Source: JAGTVG01 sp963820995
Lineage (GTDB): Bacteria > Bacteroidota > Bacteroidia > Cytophagales > Cyclobacteriaceae
Length of the DNA stretch: 64,000 nt
Assembly (NCBI GenBank): GCA_963820995.1
Contig: CAWGCL010000008.1
Location: forward strand, 186,001-250,000
Direction of reading: 5' to 3'
Shown: positions 55,552-63,444 of the stretch, piece after piece
Numbering within the stretch: the first letter of the stretch is position 1
How the letters are laid out: every line of letters begins with the position of its first letter
Translations under genes and position numbers: made by a program
The notes under the pieces: generated by a model
Databases searched by the model: none
Told to the model about the DNA's origin: nothing
What the model saw: only the letters and a program-made list of their open reading frames with translations

Positions 55552-56817
55552 ATGCCGGGAAAAGATCTCAAATCCAGGAAAAACTCACCAAGATGGCTCA
55601 TTATTTTCTGCCTCATCCTTGCAGGTGAAATGATTTTCAGCCTCCCGTTTCATGTTCCACGCTTCTTCCGCCCTACTTTATTGGAAGTGTTAAACATGTC
55701 AAATACAGAATTTGGTGACGCATTTGTTCTTTATGGCATCATGGCTATGCTATCATATTTACCCGGGGGTATGATTGCAGATAGGGTTTCCGCCCGAAAA
55801 CTGATTGCTTTCTCATTAGTAGCAACTGCATTAGGGGGCGTATTTTTTGCAATGTTTCCGGGACAAATAGGTCTGGCATTGATTTTCGGCTATTGGGGGA
55901 TTACAACCGTATTGTTGCTATGGGCAGCAATGATCAGAGCTACAAGAGAATGGGGAGGTGAATTGTCACAAGGAAAAGCCTTCGGATTGCTAGACGGGGG
56001 AAGAGGACTTGCCAGTGCAGGAGCTGCTTCTCTGGCAGTTATCGTGTTGGCATATGTTCTACCAGAGAATCTTGATACCATCACCAATGAAAATCGAACT
56101 TCTGCAATGCGATCAGTCATTTATTTTTATAGCCTGGCAACATTCGGTGCTGCTATACTGGTGTGGTTCTTCATCCCGGATTCAAAACTGGATTTGAAAA
56201 AACCTGAACATGGCAAATTCCCAGGCATAAAATATGTATTAAGAAATCCTGCAGTCTGGTTGCAGGCCATAATCGTTATTTGCGCTTATGTTGGATATAA
56301 AGGACTCGATTATTACACTACCTATGCAGTTGATATCCTCGACATGGATGAGGTAAGTGCAGCAAAATATATGTCATATGCCTCTTATCTGAGGGCCTTT
56401 TCTGCTATAGGGGCTGGCTTCATTGCTGACAGGATCACTTCGAAAAGAGTAATCGGGATCTTTTTTACATTAGTAATGATCAGTTATATCATATTGATGG
56501 CCCTTTATCCTGAACCGAAATTTATGAATATCATTTATGCAAACCTGATATTCACTTTTATTGCCGTCTATGCCCTTAGAGGTGTATATTTTGCGCTTAT
56601 TGAAGAAACCAAAGTCCGCGGAAGATATACCGGGACAGCTGTTGGATTGATCTCATTGATAGGATTCACGCCCGATATATTTTTCTATTCCGCAGGCGGT
56701 AGAATTATTGATGCTTCGCCTGGTATAACTGGTTTTCATAACTACTTCCTCTTTCTGGCAGTTTTCGCTTTCATTGGGATGCTTGCTACTCTGGCTCTAA
56801 GGTATAGGAAAGTCTGA
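55552..56817 (+). CDS. MFS transporter
   Basis: A 421-residue major facilitator with twelve helices. The motif GGMIADRVSARKLIAFSLV (near residue 75) is the MFS loop 2-3 signature and GAGFIADRITSKRVIGIFF (near 288) its counterpart in the second half. It lies divergently from the GntP/LarA-like pair, 139 bp apart, so it may move a related organic acid or sugar, but the substrate cannot be read from sequence. Start ATG 55552. Confidence 0.88.
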   Translation: MPGKDLKSRKNSPRWLIIFCLILAGEMIFSLPFHVPRFFRPTLLEVLNMSNTEFGDAFVLYGIMAMLSYLPGGMIADRVSARKLIAFSLVATALGGVFFAMFPGQIGLALIFGYWGITTVLLLWAAMIRATREWGGELSQGKAFGLLDGGRGLASAGAASLAVIVLAYVLPENLDTITNENRTSAMRSVIYFYSLATFGAAILVWFFIPDSKLDLKKPEHGKFPGIKYVLRNPAVWLQAIIVICAYVGYKGLDYYTTYAVDILDMDEVSAAKYMSYASYLRAFSAIGAGFIADRITSKRVIGIFFTLVMISYIILMALYPEPKFMNIIYANLIFTFIAVYALRGVYFALIEETKVRGRYTGTAVGLISLIGFTPDIFFYSAGGRIIDASPGITGFHNYFLFLAVFAFIGMLATLALRYRKV

Positions 56818-57095
56818 TGTAATGATATCTGATTTTTTTGAATAGAAACTTCAGAGCGCTTTCTGGTATTAGATAACTTATGTTTCTTTACTACATCCCT
56901 TATCTACATCCCTGCTTACATAGGAGTTCTATATATTATATATTGGATGTGATAAAGGCAGTTTTAGATCTTGAAAAATATTTGTAACTTGTTGAAAACC
57001 AAAACAAACTAAGGGTAGAGTAGCCGATTACATAAATACAATTTCACACTGAGATTAAAATCACCACATTAAGGGTACTCATAAAATCTAACACC

Positions 57096-57653
57096 ATGAT
57101 AAACATTATTAAAACCAACCAAAGATTATTAATTCGGTGGCTCATCGCAAACTTCCTGGCCTGGCCAATTGGATTATTTATAGCCATTGTCTTATCTTAT
57201 ACAGTCGTTAATATTTTTCATCCGAAGGAAACCAATTTAATTTTAGGCCTTGGGATTGGACTCACAGTTGGAATTTCCCAATGGTTTGTATTGAAGAAAT
57301 ACCAGAAGATCAGTAAATGGTGGATAGCAATACCATGTTTATGTATTGGAATCCCGTTTGCCATATTAATCATGATGGAAGAGAATGGAAACACCCTTCC
57401 AGTATTATTTAACATAGATGAAGCAGGTCAAATTCTGTTCTTCTTTACTGCCGGTGTATTGACCGGGATATTTCAAATTATAGTTTTTAAGGGAACTTTA
57501 TCTAATTCATATTCCTGGATAATATTGTCTGGAATTGCATGGGCAGCATCATTGGCATATAACCAAATTCTGCTTTCAGGTATAATAATGGGATTAATAA
57601 CTGGATTTGGCTTAATTATATTAATTCGAAAAAAGGTCATACTAACTAGCTGA
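57096..57653 (+). CDS. Hypothetical membrane protein
   Basis: A 185-residue protein with five to six hydrophobic helices (about residues 13-38, 47-65, 75-92, 105-125, 133-152 and 157-180) and very short loops. No motif is recognised. It is transcribed alone on the plus strand; the 278 bp upstream contain AT-rich sequence with no gene. The overall pattern resembles small integral membrane proteins with internal repeats (SQWFVLKKYQKISKWW and FQIIVFKGTLSNSYSW may be related), but a role cannot be assigned. Confidence 0.6.
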   Translation: MINIIKTNQRLLIRWLIANFLAWPIGLFIAIVLSYTVVNIFHPKETNLILGLGIGLTVGISQWFVLKKYQKISKWWIAIPCLCIGIPFAILIMMEENGNTLPVLFNIDEAGQILFFFTAGVLTGIFQIIVFKGTLSNSYSWIILSGIAWAASLAYNQILLSGIIMGLITGFGLIILIRKKVILTS

Positions 57654-57818
57654 GGGGCCTAAATTTAATCAACATTTAGTTTTCCTGTTTTTCTCTCATT
57701 AAGCAAGACACTTATTATCAAGAAAAAATAATAAATTTATCAGGTTAATCCGTAAGAAATGATCCACACTAATCATTAATATATTTTGCCCTTTATTATT
57801 TCTGAACAGCCTCCACGA

Positions 57819-59305
57819 TCATGCGCAGCGATTGGCAAAATCTTTTGCCCCAATGCTGCCTCCTTTATAATGCGATAATTTTACAACCACCAGATCGTGA
57901 CTTGGAATGATGATCACATATTGCCCGCCTGCACCTGCCATAAAATAGGCGTTTTCAGGTATTGGGAATTGACCATCCCCATTAATCCAGAAGAATCCCC
58001 CATATATTGGCCTTCCATCATCAACCCAGGGTTTTGCAAGTGTGCTGACAAAATCCACAAAACCATTTGGCAGAATACGCTCTCCCATCCAAACACCACC
58101 ATTAAGATATAGATTCCCCAGCCTGGCCCAATCCCTGGCTGTGCCGAATTCATATCCCTGGAGCAGAAAATTACCATAGGGATCAGTCTCCATCACCATA
58201 TTCCTGATGCCGATCTTGTCAAATAATTCTTTTTGCGGAAAGGTTAAGTACTCCTTACCTTGACCTTCTACACCTAATCTAACCAAGTAATTGACCAAAA
58301 CAGGATCACAATTCCGGTAACGGCCAATAGTATTAGGAGGCCATTGTTGCGCCCTTTTTGCAGCCCATTTAAAAGAATTTACAGCTCCAGTGTAAACATA
58401 AATGTGATCAGGATAGCCCAGAGAACGATCAAAATCAGGGTCCTGGGGAGCACGAAAGCGGATCCCACTTGACATATGAAGAAGGTCTGCAATACGTATT
58501 TTAGCTCTTGGATCATCTTCCTTTTCCAACCATTCAGGGATTGGGGCCGGCTGATCCAAATCATAGATCCCCTGCTGGATTAAGATGCCCATCAAGCGTT
58601 GCTGTAAGACTTTTCCCCATTGACCAGCTCTCAAGCTGGGTGTGCATATTAAGACCTTCCCGGTATCTTTCACCAATGATCTGATTTTTGTAAGTGACGA
58701 TGTAAGCAGCCGTAAGTGCTTCAGGATTACTGAATGCAGTATCTATTGCTTTCTGTACAAGTTCCATATTTATCGCCTCAGGGGGACTTTCATCAGAAAG
58801 ATCATCCCCCATTGGCCAGGCTTGTGTATCAGGATCTGGGAGGCTTGATTGTACTTCAACTGGTTCAAAATTGAGCTTATCCGTACCTTCCTGGAGGCAT
58901 ATACAGCCTTGATCCTCGAAATATTTAGCAGTCCGGACCACCCCATTTGGAAGGGTAATGTGAACTGCCTTATTTTCCAGATCTAATTTTCTATCTGATA
59001 AATAGGATCTGACCTCATATGGTGCTGTGAAATATCCAATATTTTCTGCCGCAAATTCGAAATCCAAACCGGTTATAAAAACGGCTGAACAAAGGATCTT
59101 TGCAAATCCGGATGCATGAAGGGACAAGGTATCTCCAGGAGGTGGTTCATAAGGTGTATCTAATTCAAAAGAATCCGCTCTGGCCAGCATCTTTTCTATA
59201 GTTGTTAACCCGGAGCTTTCCCCCGTAGAATTAGAATTCTGTTGACATGAAAATCCCAGAATACCAATAATAAAAATTGTCGATAATATTGTTTTGATAA
59301 CTCAT
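57819..59305 (-). pseudogene. Serine hydrolase (class C beta-lactamase fold) lipoprotein, two frameshifts
   Basis: The repaired protein has about 494 residues. The beta-lactamase/D-aminopeptidase motifs are all present: SxxK in ESWSMGKSLTATL, YxN in GRYRNCDPVLVNY and a C-terminal region with MAGAGGQYVIIIPSHDLVVV. An extra base at 58593 breaks the frame after SLTATL; removing it gives MGILIQQGIYDLDQPAPIPEW. A signal with lipobox-like GFSC (VIKTILSTIFIIGILGFSCQ) lies upstream of the first in-frame ATG (59190) but is one base out of frame with the only nearby ATG at 59305, so a second extra base near 59302 is likely. Substrates of such hydrolases include beta-lactams, esters and D-peptides. Confidence 0.82.
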
Positions 59306-59481
59306 TTTAGAATTTTAATAGTTAATCAACTCGAAATAGATATTCTATACATACGATCAAAGGCTTTGTAAAATATCAAGGAAGAATCTAATTTCATATA
59401 ATTATACCTTTTTTTATAAAATAACCTGACCTAATTTTATTTTAAAATTTATGTGTTAAATTATCCTTAAATCCAGGACAT

Positions 59482-60813
59482 ATGTATAACACATTTTTCT
59501 ACAAACAAAAATCAGGGCCCTTAGAACTTTCACTCATTAAGAGACCTTTAATACTTCTAATTCTCATTATTATTTTTCTGAATCAGAATTCCTGTTCGCC
59601 CAGGAAAAATAATGGGCATGAACAAAACCCAAAACTACTGCAGCTCAAAAAGGAAATATCGGAAGACCTTACCGGGAATCTTCTACCTTATTGGTCTACA
59701 AAAATGCCTGACAGAATCAACGGGGGATTTTACGGACGAGTGGATGCGAATGAACAGGTATATCCCGATGCTGACAAAGGTGGCATACTGAATGCCAGAA
59801 TTTTATGGACTTTTTCATCTGCATACCGGATCTTTAAAGACAGCTCCTATCTACATCTGGCTACCTCTGCGAGGGATTATATAATGAAGTATTTTCTGGA
59901 TGAAGAATATGGCGGGGGGTATAGAACAGTTAACATGAAGGGTGAACCCGCAGATACCAGAAAACATACATTAACAGAATCTTACTTTATATACGCCCTG
60001 GCTGAATATTACAGGGCAACTGGGGACCAGGAAGCTCTGAATAAAGCGATTGAGATCTTTGAATTACTTGAAGAACATGCCTTGGACAAGGAGTATAATG
60101 GCTATTTTGAAGTCTATACAAGAGATTGGAAACGGAGCAGGGATCTATTACTTAATGAAAATTCACCTGAGGATGAAAAAACCATGATCACACATCTTCA
60201 CCTGGTGGAAGCCTATGCCGGATTATTCCGGGTATGGCCTACTAAGCGGATGGAGGAAAGATTACGAAACGTTCTGAATTTGTTTAATGATAAAATAGTG
60301 GATAAAGGAACTTTCCATCTTATTTATTTCCTGGACAGGGAATGGAATCCCACAACAACCATTGATTCCTATGGGCATGATATTGAAGCAGCCTGGTTAA
60401 TTACCGAAGCCGCCAACTTATTAAAAGATCCTGAATTGATTTCGAGTGTACGTAACCTGAGTGTCAAAATTGCAGAAGCTGCAGCAGAAGGGCTTCATGA
60501 AGATGGCAGTATGCTGACAGAAAAGGATTATTCAACCGGGCATGTGGTAACCGTAAGATCATGGTGGGAACAGGCTGAAACTATCGTAGGTTATCTGAAT
60601 ACATATGAAATAACAGGCGAGGAATCTTATTTGGACAAGATTATGAATTCCTGGAACTATACAAAGGGCCATTTTATTGACCAAACTAATGGGGGTTGGT
60701 ACAGCCTTGTATTGGAATCTGGCGAACCCAGAGGTTCCGATAAAGCCAATTTCTGGACCTGCCCTTATCATAACGGAAGAATGGCCATGGAAGTGATTGA
60801 AAGGATCGAATGA
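59482..60813 (+). CDS. AGE-family epimerase, cellobiose 2-epimerase-like, with export signal
   Basis: A 443-residue (alpha/alpha)6-barrel protein. GGFYGRVDANEQVYPDADKG (near 75) and ILNARILWTFSSAYRIFK (near 96) match cellobiose 2-epimerases, which epimerise the reducing-end glucose of beta-1,4-linked disaccharides such as cellobiose, lactose and mannobiose. Catalytic-region histidines appear in TMITHLHLVEAYAGLF, SYGHDIEAAWLI and CPYHNGRMAMEV. Unlike the usual cytoplasmic enzymes, it has an N-terminal hydrophobic segment (RPLILLILIIIFLNQ) ending in NSC at residue 38, so it may be a periplasmic lipoprotein. Together with the GH2 enzyme it would act on galactose-containing disaccharides. Confidence 0.85.
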   Translation: MYNTFFYKQKSGPLELSLIKRPLILLILIIIFLNQNSCSPRKNNGHEQNPKLLQLKKEISEDLTGNLLPYWSTKMPDRINGGFYGRVDANEQVYPDADKGGILNARILWTFSSAYRIFKDSSYLHLATSARDYIMKYFLDEEYGGGYRTVNMKGEPADTRKHTLTESYFIYALAEYYRATGDQEALNKAIEIFELLEEHALDKEYNGYFEVYTRDWKRSRDLLLNENSPEDEKTMITHLHLVEAYAGLFRVWPTKRMEERLRNVLNLFNDKIVDKGTFHLIYFLDREWNPTTTIDSYGHDIEAAWLITEAANLLKDPELISSVRNLSVKIAEAAAEGLHEDGSMLTEKDYSTGHVVTVRSWWEQAETIVGYLNTYEITGEESYLDKIMNSWNYTKGHFIDQTNGGWYSLVLESGEPRGSDKANFWTCPYHNGRMAMEVIERIE

Positions 60814-60877
60814 AGAATATCTATATGTCCCAAAAACTTATCTAGTCCAACTCATGGACCTGGAACTATATCTTGAT

Positions 60878-61468
60878 TTAGATAAAAATTAGATATCCGA
60901 GAACGGCACTTACATAAATAAACCCGAGGATCAGGATCGTCCAGGCTAGTTTATTATGTTTTAATAGTTTCAACCACAGGATAACTCCAGTCAAAACAAA
61001 TAGAATAAGGCCAACTCCTACCAAATCAAGAAGAACAGCATAAATATTATACAATAACGGCCCTCCAAATCCCCTTAGACGATGCATTTCATTTATCTTT
61101 CCTGACAAATTCAAATCGGCAGATCTAATTTCCACCTGATCGACTTTCTTAAATATTGTGATCTCAGCATACCCTTTTGCACTTTCGTAGAGCCTTACAA
61201 TATCACCGGATTCTTCGAAATTTTCCCTAACCAATCTCCCTTTAATATTATTCTCATTCAAAAAGCTACCCCAGTTATCTTCATTGATCTCCTCAGGTTT
61301 TATATCAAGAGTAATTTTTGATTCATTCCTGGTTTCAACTTGGAACCAATCGTGATATATCATCATATAACTGGAAATGACATACATCAATAAAAGAGCA
61401 ACAATTGTAAGTGAACTGTACAAGTGGACCTGCCTCATGATTTGATATAGTTGTCCACTTATTTTCAT
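60878..61468 (-). CDS. PepSY-associated membrane protein (second of pair)
   Basis: A 196-residue protein with three helices (about residues 15-38, 138-165 and 172-195) and a periplasmic domain between the first two. The start ATG 61468 overlaps the stop of the upstream gene (ATGA). The domain contains YSSLTIVALLLMYVISSYMM and EMHRLRGFGGPLLYNIYAVL, with histidines typical of PepSY-associated membrane regions that may bind heme or take part in iron-related reduction. It forms a pair with the gene before it, probably encoding two subunits of one complex. Confidence 0.7.
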   Translation of the reverse strand: MKISGQLYQIMRQVHLYSSLTIVALLLMYVISSYMMIYHDWFQVETRNESKITLDIKPEEINEDNWGSFLNENNIKGRLVRENFEESGDIVRLYESAKGYAEITIFKKVDQVEIRSADLNLSGKINEMHRLRGFGGPLLYNIYAVLLDLVGVGLILFVLTGVILWLKLLKHNKLAWTILILGFIYVSAVLGYLIFI

Positions 61469-62040
61469 AGTAATATCATAAGAATAATAGTTCCAACAAA
61501 AAGACTTCCGAATACAAGCCCCTGCCAAAGTTTATAATGATTTTTCAGCCATAGCCAGATTCCTAAAAATAAGGACACTAGCATTGAAAACAACGCCAGC
61601 CATTGATAAACCTCCCAGCTTCTGATCAAGAATGGGGCATTTGGTATTTTACCATTTAGAAAATGTAACCCATGAAATACAGCCAGGAATCCTTTAGGCA
61701 TTTCCTCAACTTTTACTAGTCTATTTGATGATTCAAAAGTCAAATGGTATTTTCTTCCGGGGTGAACTACAGAAAAATGAAATATCATACTATCCCGTTT
61801 AAATTCCCAGGGCAGTACCCATCCCATAATGTCAAGTTCATCCTTGATACTTTCAGCAAGTTCTAAATCCGGTACCTGAGGCTCAACCGACACTTTAGTT
61901 TCCCATATCTTTGTCACTTCGGTATTATCGAATTCCAGCTTGTGGTTCATTACTATTGAACTGAAACCAAATGCCAGCACATAAAAGGCAATAAAAAGCC
62001 CAGTATACAGATGCAACTTGATGAGAAGTGAAGTTTTCAT
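61465..62040 (-). CDS. PepSY-associated membrane protein (first of pair)
   Basis: A 191-residue protein with helices at about residues 10-32, 142-162 and 168-190. LIKLHLYTGLFIAFYVLAFG resembles the first helix of PepSY-TM proteins, where a conserved histidine may bind heme, and the loop GLHFLNGKIPNAPFLIRSWE carries another conserved histidine. It is the first gene of a two-gene unit with the next gene overlapping its stop by four bases. Such pairs are often linked with siderophore reduction or iron uptake, though the window offers no direct support. Confidence 0.7.
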   Translation of the reverse strand: MKTSLLIKLHLYTGLFIAFYVLAFGFSSIVMNHKLEFDNTEVTKIWETKVSVEPQVPDLELAESIKDELDIMGWVLPWEFKRDSMIFHFSVVHPGRKYHLTFESSNRLVKVEEMPKGFLAVFHGLHFLNGKIPNAPFLIRSWEVYQWLALFSMLVSLFLGIWLWLKNHYKLWQGLVFGSLFVGTIILMILL

Positions 62041-62238
62041 TATATAGAAAAAAATATCCTGTAATTTATAGCTCCTGAATATAGATAATTATCATTCAAC
62101 CTGAAAATTAAACGATTATTTTTAGTTTCTGTCCAAGAGTAAAGATTATTTAATCATAGATGCTAAAGGGAACTATAAACAGCTTTGGCCAATTCCGGAT
62201 AGTTCATAGTTGCATATAATCATATCTTTTATTTAGCA

Positions 62239-62508
62239 TTAATGAAGCAAATCAAGCAGCAAGGTTTCAACCTCACTTACAAACGGTTCAATTGTATTAT
62301 AAGCGCTCTTTTTTACACTAATTAAATTTGCTGGCAGGGATATGCATTTCCTATGTAAAATATTAACATGAATCAAAGTGATGTGTAGGTATTGAATAAC
62401 TTGTCTTAGTTTATCGGAATCGGTCTCCAGTATCCTTTTCTTGAACTGATGTCGTTTAAATATTCCAAAGAGGTTTTCAGATTCGCAGAAATAATCTTCA
62501 CATTCCAT
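62239..62508 (-). CDS. Hypothetical protein in the ArsR-regulated small-gene set
   Basis: An 89-residue protein starting MECEDYFCESENLFGIFKRH, mostly helical, with no signal or membrane segment and no recognised domain. The cysteines near the N terminus (about residues 3 and 8) might bind a metal, but only two are close together. It lies third in the same direction behind the ArsR regulator and another small gene, with spacings of about 43 and 34 bp, so co-transcription is likely. Confidence 0.5.
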   Translation of the reverse strand: MECEDYFCESENLFGIFKRHQFKKRILETDSDKLRQVIQYLHITLIHVNILHRKCISLPANLISVKKSAYNTIEPFVSEVETLLLDLLH

Positions 62509-62551
62509 ATTGATTCTTTCAAATGTATCCCTCAGATTAAAAAATCCGATT

Positions 62552-62830
62552 TTATTTATTGTGTTTTATTAAAAGGGATTCATTCTGCACCGGGATGTCC
62601 CTGTCAAATAACTCAACCAGGTATTTTAGAGTAAACTCTTCATTTGGTCTCTTTAACTGATGAATCTCTCTTAAATAAAGAATGATGTGAACAAATTGGG
62701 CATCAAATTCCCCAAAATCTTTATGAATATTGTTTTTGCATGTTTCAATACTTGAATTTAAAAGGTCCGGTTTTCCTTCCAGGTTTTTGGATTCAGGACT
62801 TGATGTGATAAGATTAGCTACAATATTCAT
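62552..62830 (-). CDS. Hypothetical protein next to the ArsR regulator
   Basis: A 92-residue soluble protein starting at ATG 62830 (MNIVANLITSSPESKNLEGK). It has one cysteine in IETCKNNIHKDFGEF and a helix-rich middle (FVHIILYLREIHQLKRPNEE). No domain is recognised. It follows the arsR-like gene after 34 bp and precedes another small gene, so it is probably under the same regulator. A related role in metal or thiol sensing is inferred only from position. Confidence 0.5.
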   Translation of the reverse strand: MNIVANLITSSPESKNLEGKPDLLNSSIETCKNNIHKDFGEFDAQFVHIILYLREIHQLKRPNEEFTLKYLVELFDRDIPVQNESLLIKHNK

Positions 62831-62864
62831 TAGCAACAGTTTTTAATTTCTCCAAGAAGTTGAT

Positions 62865-63149
62865 TCAATTTAGTGATAATTCGATCATGACTTCAGAATT
62901 AAGGCAATAGCATATGTTGGATCCCTCAATCTCACCTTTTATGATGCCGGCGTTCTTCATCTCCTTGAGATGTTGAGATATGGTGGATTGTGATAAAGGC
63001 AATTCATCCAGTAAGCCATTTACAATGCAGGTCCGGTTCTTGAACAGGTATTCAATAATAGCTATCCTGGCCGGATGTGCAAATACTTTTGCAAGTGATG
63101 CGAGCCTGTTCTGCTCGTCCGAAAATAATATTGCTTTACTTAATCCCAT
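62865..63149 (-). CDS. ArsR-family transcriptional regulator
   Basis: A 94-residue winged-helix repressor. The fold is evident from ASLAKVFAHPARIAIIEYLF (helix 2-3) and LLDELPLSQSTISQHLKEMK, with the recognition helix around SQSTISQHLKEM, and the wing GIIKGEIEGSNICYCL. The classical metal motif ELCVCDL is absent; cysteines occur at CIVNG and in SNICYCL. It should repress its own operon: the operator palindrome and direct repeats begin four bases before its start codon. The two small downstream genes are its likely targets. Confidence 0.88.
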   Translation of the reverse strand: MGLSKAILFSDEQNRLASLAKVFAHPARIAIIEYLFKNRTCIVNGLLDELPLSQSTISQHLKEMKNAGIIKGEIEGSNICYCLNSEVMIELSLN

Positions 63150-63152
63150 GTT

Positions 63153-63188
63153 TTATCGTATTATCGTATTATCGTATTATTACGATAA
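63153..63188. promoter_or_regulatory. Probable ArsR operator: three direct repeats plus inverted copy
   Basis: TTATCGTA occurs three times back to back (63153-63160, 63161-63168, 63169-63176). After TTAT, its exact complement TACGATAA stands at 63181-63188, so the last copy forms an 8-bp perfect palindrome with a four-base spacer. It begins four bases before the ArsR start codon, the expected place for an autoregulatory operator. The extra direct copies suggest cooperative binding. Confidence 0.75.
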
Positions 63189-63396
63189 TATACGAAGATT
63201 AATTGACAAGGTTGTGAAAGAATAGAATCAATTTAAACTGTCAGATCAAATATGTAATAAGATGACCTGAATAAGGAATCAATAGCTTTAAGTGCTCTGA
63301 TCAAAGGCAGGAAATGGCCATTTCGCAACTTGACAGAAATATCAACTAAAAATTATTTAAGTGGAGCATAATATTCATTATTTTCGAATCGCGATC

Positions 63397-63404
63397 TACC
63401 TTTG
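63397..63404 (+). promoter_or_regulatory. Possible -7 promoter box of the ThuA-like gene
   Basis: TACCTTTG fits TAnnTTTG and lies 40 bp before the ATG at 63445. No TTTG box is seen 19-21 bases upstream. The stretch 63189-63396 shows nothing else recognisable. Confidence 0.3.
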
Positions 63405-63444
63405 CGTTAAGAATCGTAGAGCAATAATTTTTTAATAAATAATT

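Noticed and set aside
63153..63188. Short direct repeats that might be a CRISPR-like array
   Set aside because: The units are only 8 bp and touch each other without spacers; the position next to arsR and the inverted copy fit an operator.
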